Source: CAYRFE01 sp964423645 [NCBI: uncultured bacterium] (GTDB taxonomy: Bacteria > Macinerneyibacteriota > Macinerneyibacteria > Macinerneyibacteriales). Taken from it: a stretch of DNA of 16,852 nt. The notes beneath the pieces were generated by a model. It saw nothing but the letters and a program-made list of their open reading frames with translations, made no database searches and had not been told where the DNA came from. Below are positions 16,211 to 16,852 of the stretch, piece by piece (position 1 is the first letter of the stretch; every line of letters begins with the position of its first letter). The stretch lies in the NCBI GenBank assembly GCA_964423645.1, contig CAYRFE010000047.1:1-16852 (forward strand). Direction: 5' to 3'. The position numbers and the translations under genes are program-made.

Positions 16211-16235
16211 CCCCTCCCGTGAAAATCGGGAGGGG
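16211..16235. repeat. Perfect 9-bp GC-rich hairpin
   Basis: CCCCTCCCG (16211-16219), a 7-nt loop TGAAAAT, and CGGGAGGGG (16227-16235). It lacks an adjoining T-run on either strand, so it is more likely a repeat than a terminator. Confidence 0.75.
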
Positions 16236-16251
16236 CTTAAGTTGTTATCTA

Positions 16252-16270
16252 ATGGGGACTTCGTCCCCAT
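16252..16270. repeat. Perfect 8-bp hairpin with TTC loop
   Basis: ATGGGGAC (16252-16259), loop TTC, GTCCCCAT (16263-16270). The centre GACTTCGTC recurs at 16586-16594, which suggests a shared repeat family. Confidence 0.75.
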
Positions 16271-16433
16271 ACCCCTATGTAGAAAATAAAAAAATATTAG
16301 GGGTTATGAATTTTGCAAAGGTCTCTTATGAGTAATATCCGGCATGGGTTCACAGTATCTACAAACATTTTTTAAGAAAAAAACTAACAAGATATTTAAC
16401 GTCTTTGCAAAACTAACATATTGTAGATCTGTG
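16271..16433. repeat. Nested inverted repeats, possible degenerate mobile-element remnant
   Basis: Three inverted-repeat pairs lie in this segment. ACCCCTA (16271-16277) pairs with TAGGGGT (16298-16304). TTTTGCAAAG (16311-16320) is exactly inverted as CTTTGCAAAA (16403-16412). CACAG-T-ATCTACAA (16351-16364) is inverted as TTGTAGAT-CTGTG (16421-16433) with one bulged base. The enclosed DNA is AT-rich and non-coding. The pairs interleave rather than nest simply, so a single long stem is not formed. Confidence 0.5.
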
Positions 16434-16522
16434 CCCCCACTGCCTCGATGGCGTTTATACTGAGTGCTTCAGCTCCGCTCTGAATGGACTACGCCGAAGT
16501 GCTTAGCGCAGACCTTAAGGTA

Positions 16523-16603
16523 AGAAATCTCTGTTCGAGATCATGACATATTCTACACTATAACTGAGATTTCTCATTCCCGGTAGACTTCGTCGAAATG
16601 ACA
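16523..16603. repeat. Inverted pair of AGAAATCTC elements with a GTCATTTCGACGAAG-like arm
   Basis: AGAAATCTC (16523-16531) is exactly inverted as GAGATTTCT (16566-16574). Right of it, GACTTCGTCGAAATGACA (16586-16603) reads on the other strand as TGTCATTTCGACGAAGTC. From memory, 'GTCATTTCGACGAAG...GAGAAATCT' strings are dispersed intergenic repeats in several FCB-type genomes; I cannot check copy number here. Confidence 0.5.
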
Positions 16604-16629
16604 AATCAATTAACGTTAACTACCCCGTC

Positions 16630-16663
16630 ATCCTTCGGATGCCACCCCTTCAGTGTGAAGGGG
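16630..16663. repeat. Two adjacent small hairpins
   Basis: ATCC-TTC-GGAT (16630-16640) is followed by CCCCTTCA (16645-16652), loop GTG and TGAAGGGG (16656-16663), a perfect 8-bp stem. There is no T-run, so these look like repeat-element palindromes. Confidence 0.6.
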
Positions 16664-16813
16664 AAGTAAATCAGCGAAATCGTAAAAAAGGCATTAAAAA
16701 ATCAGCGTGAAGCAATTCAAGCATTTTTTCGTTAAGCAGCACATACTGTTTGAGCGTAGGGAGTTTATGCGCTATAGGAAAAATGCGCAGAATTGTCGAT
16801 GATTTTTTACAGC

Positions 16814-16852
16814 CTTGACTTTTTTGTTACTTTTTGTGTCAAGACAAAAAGT
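16814..16852. repeat. Hairpin repeat at the right edge of the window
   Basis: ACTTTTTGT (16829-16837), loop GTCAAG, ACAAAAAGT (16844-16852) form a perfect 9-bp stem that ends at the window edge and may continue. CTTGAC (16814-16819) is also inverted as GTCAAG (16838-16843), so two alternative foldings compete for the same loop. I recall near-identical strings as high-copy intergenic repeats in other genomes. Confidence 0.6.

Larger units (their letters stand above)
16132..16852. other. Gene-free, repeat-rich tail after cysS
   Basis: About 720 bp with no reading frame that looks like a gene on either strand and no tRNA. Instead it holds at least seven inverted repeats, listed separately. The mosaic of GC-rich hairpins and AT-rich spacers, and the lack of coding sequence, suggest an accumulation of dispersed repeats or a degenerated element. 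It runs off the right edge. Confidence 0.65.

Noticed and set aside
16132-16852. CRISPR array in the repeat-rich tail
   Set aside because: The repeats are different palindromes at irregular spacing, not a single direct repeat with uniform spacers, and there are no cas genes nearby.

Overview
The window is a stretch of bacterial chromosome, moderately AT-rich by eye. The genes have strong Shine-Dalgarno sites (AAGGAGG-type), and several sigma-70-like promoters (TTGACA/TATAAT-like) can be read. A lipoprotein with a Cys lipobox, exported proteins and a six-bladed beta-propeller protein suggest a diderm (Gram-negative-type) organism. The clear SD sites and classical promoters argue against Bacteroidota proper. 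A spirochaete or an FCB-related uncultured lineage is my guess, not something the sequence proves. No phage, plasmid, CRISPR, tRNA or rRNA gene was seen.

Layout. (1) 1-1239, minus strand: a compact, translationally coupled operon of a small Cys-rich protein, an ECF (SigZ-like) sigma factor and an exported beta-propeller protein that runs off the left edge. An ECF-type promoter (TGTCAC-N16-CGTCTA) lies just upstream and suggests autoregulation. (2) 1578-5109, plus strand: two adjacent half-transporters forming a heterodimeric ABC exporter with one intact and one degenerate ATP site. A hairpin follows. (3) 5206-5958, minus: an exported protein of unknown function. (4) 6136-8292, minus: a Kef-type cation/proton antiporter with a TrkA-N and two TrkA-C modules and its own promoter. 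(5) 8586-11366, minus: uvrA. (6) 11733-14546, plus: a four-gene operon with overlapping start/stop codons. It encodes an SPFH/Band 7 membrane protein, a type II dehydroquinase-like protein lacking two usual active-site residues, a four-helix membrane protein with a soluble C-terminal domain, and a coiled-coil lipoprotein. (7) 14640-16082, plus: cysS, closed by a textbook intrinsic terminator. (8) 16132-16852: no genes, but a dense collection of perfect hairpins and inverted repeats, cut by the right edge inside another hairpin element.

How the genes work together. Regions 2, 4, 5 and 7 are conserved housekeeping or transport functions (export, K+/H+ homeostasis, nucleotide excision repair, Cys-tRNA charging). 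The two less ordinary units are the ECF operon and the Band 7 operon. In the latter, a probable membrane scaffold, a divergent dehydroquinase-fold protein, a membrane protein and a probable outer-membrane lipoprotein appear to be made together. That operon is the best candidate here for an undescribed system, although its function cannot be derived from sequence alone.
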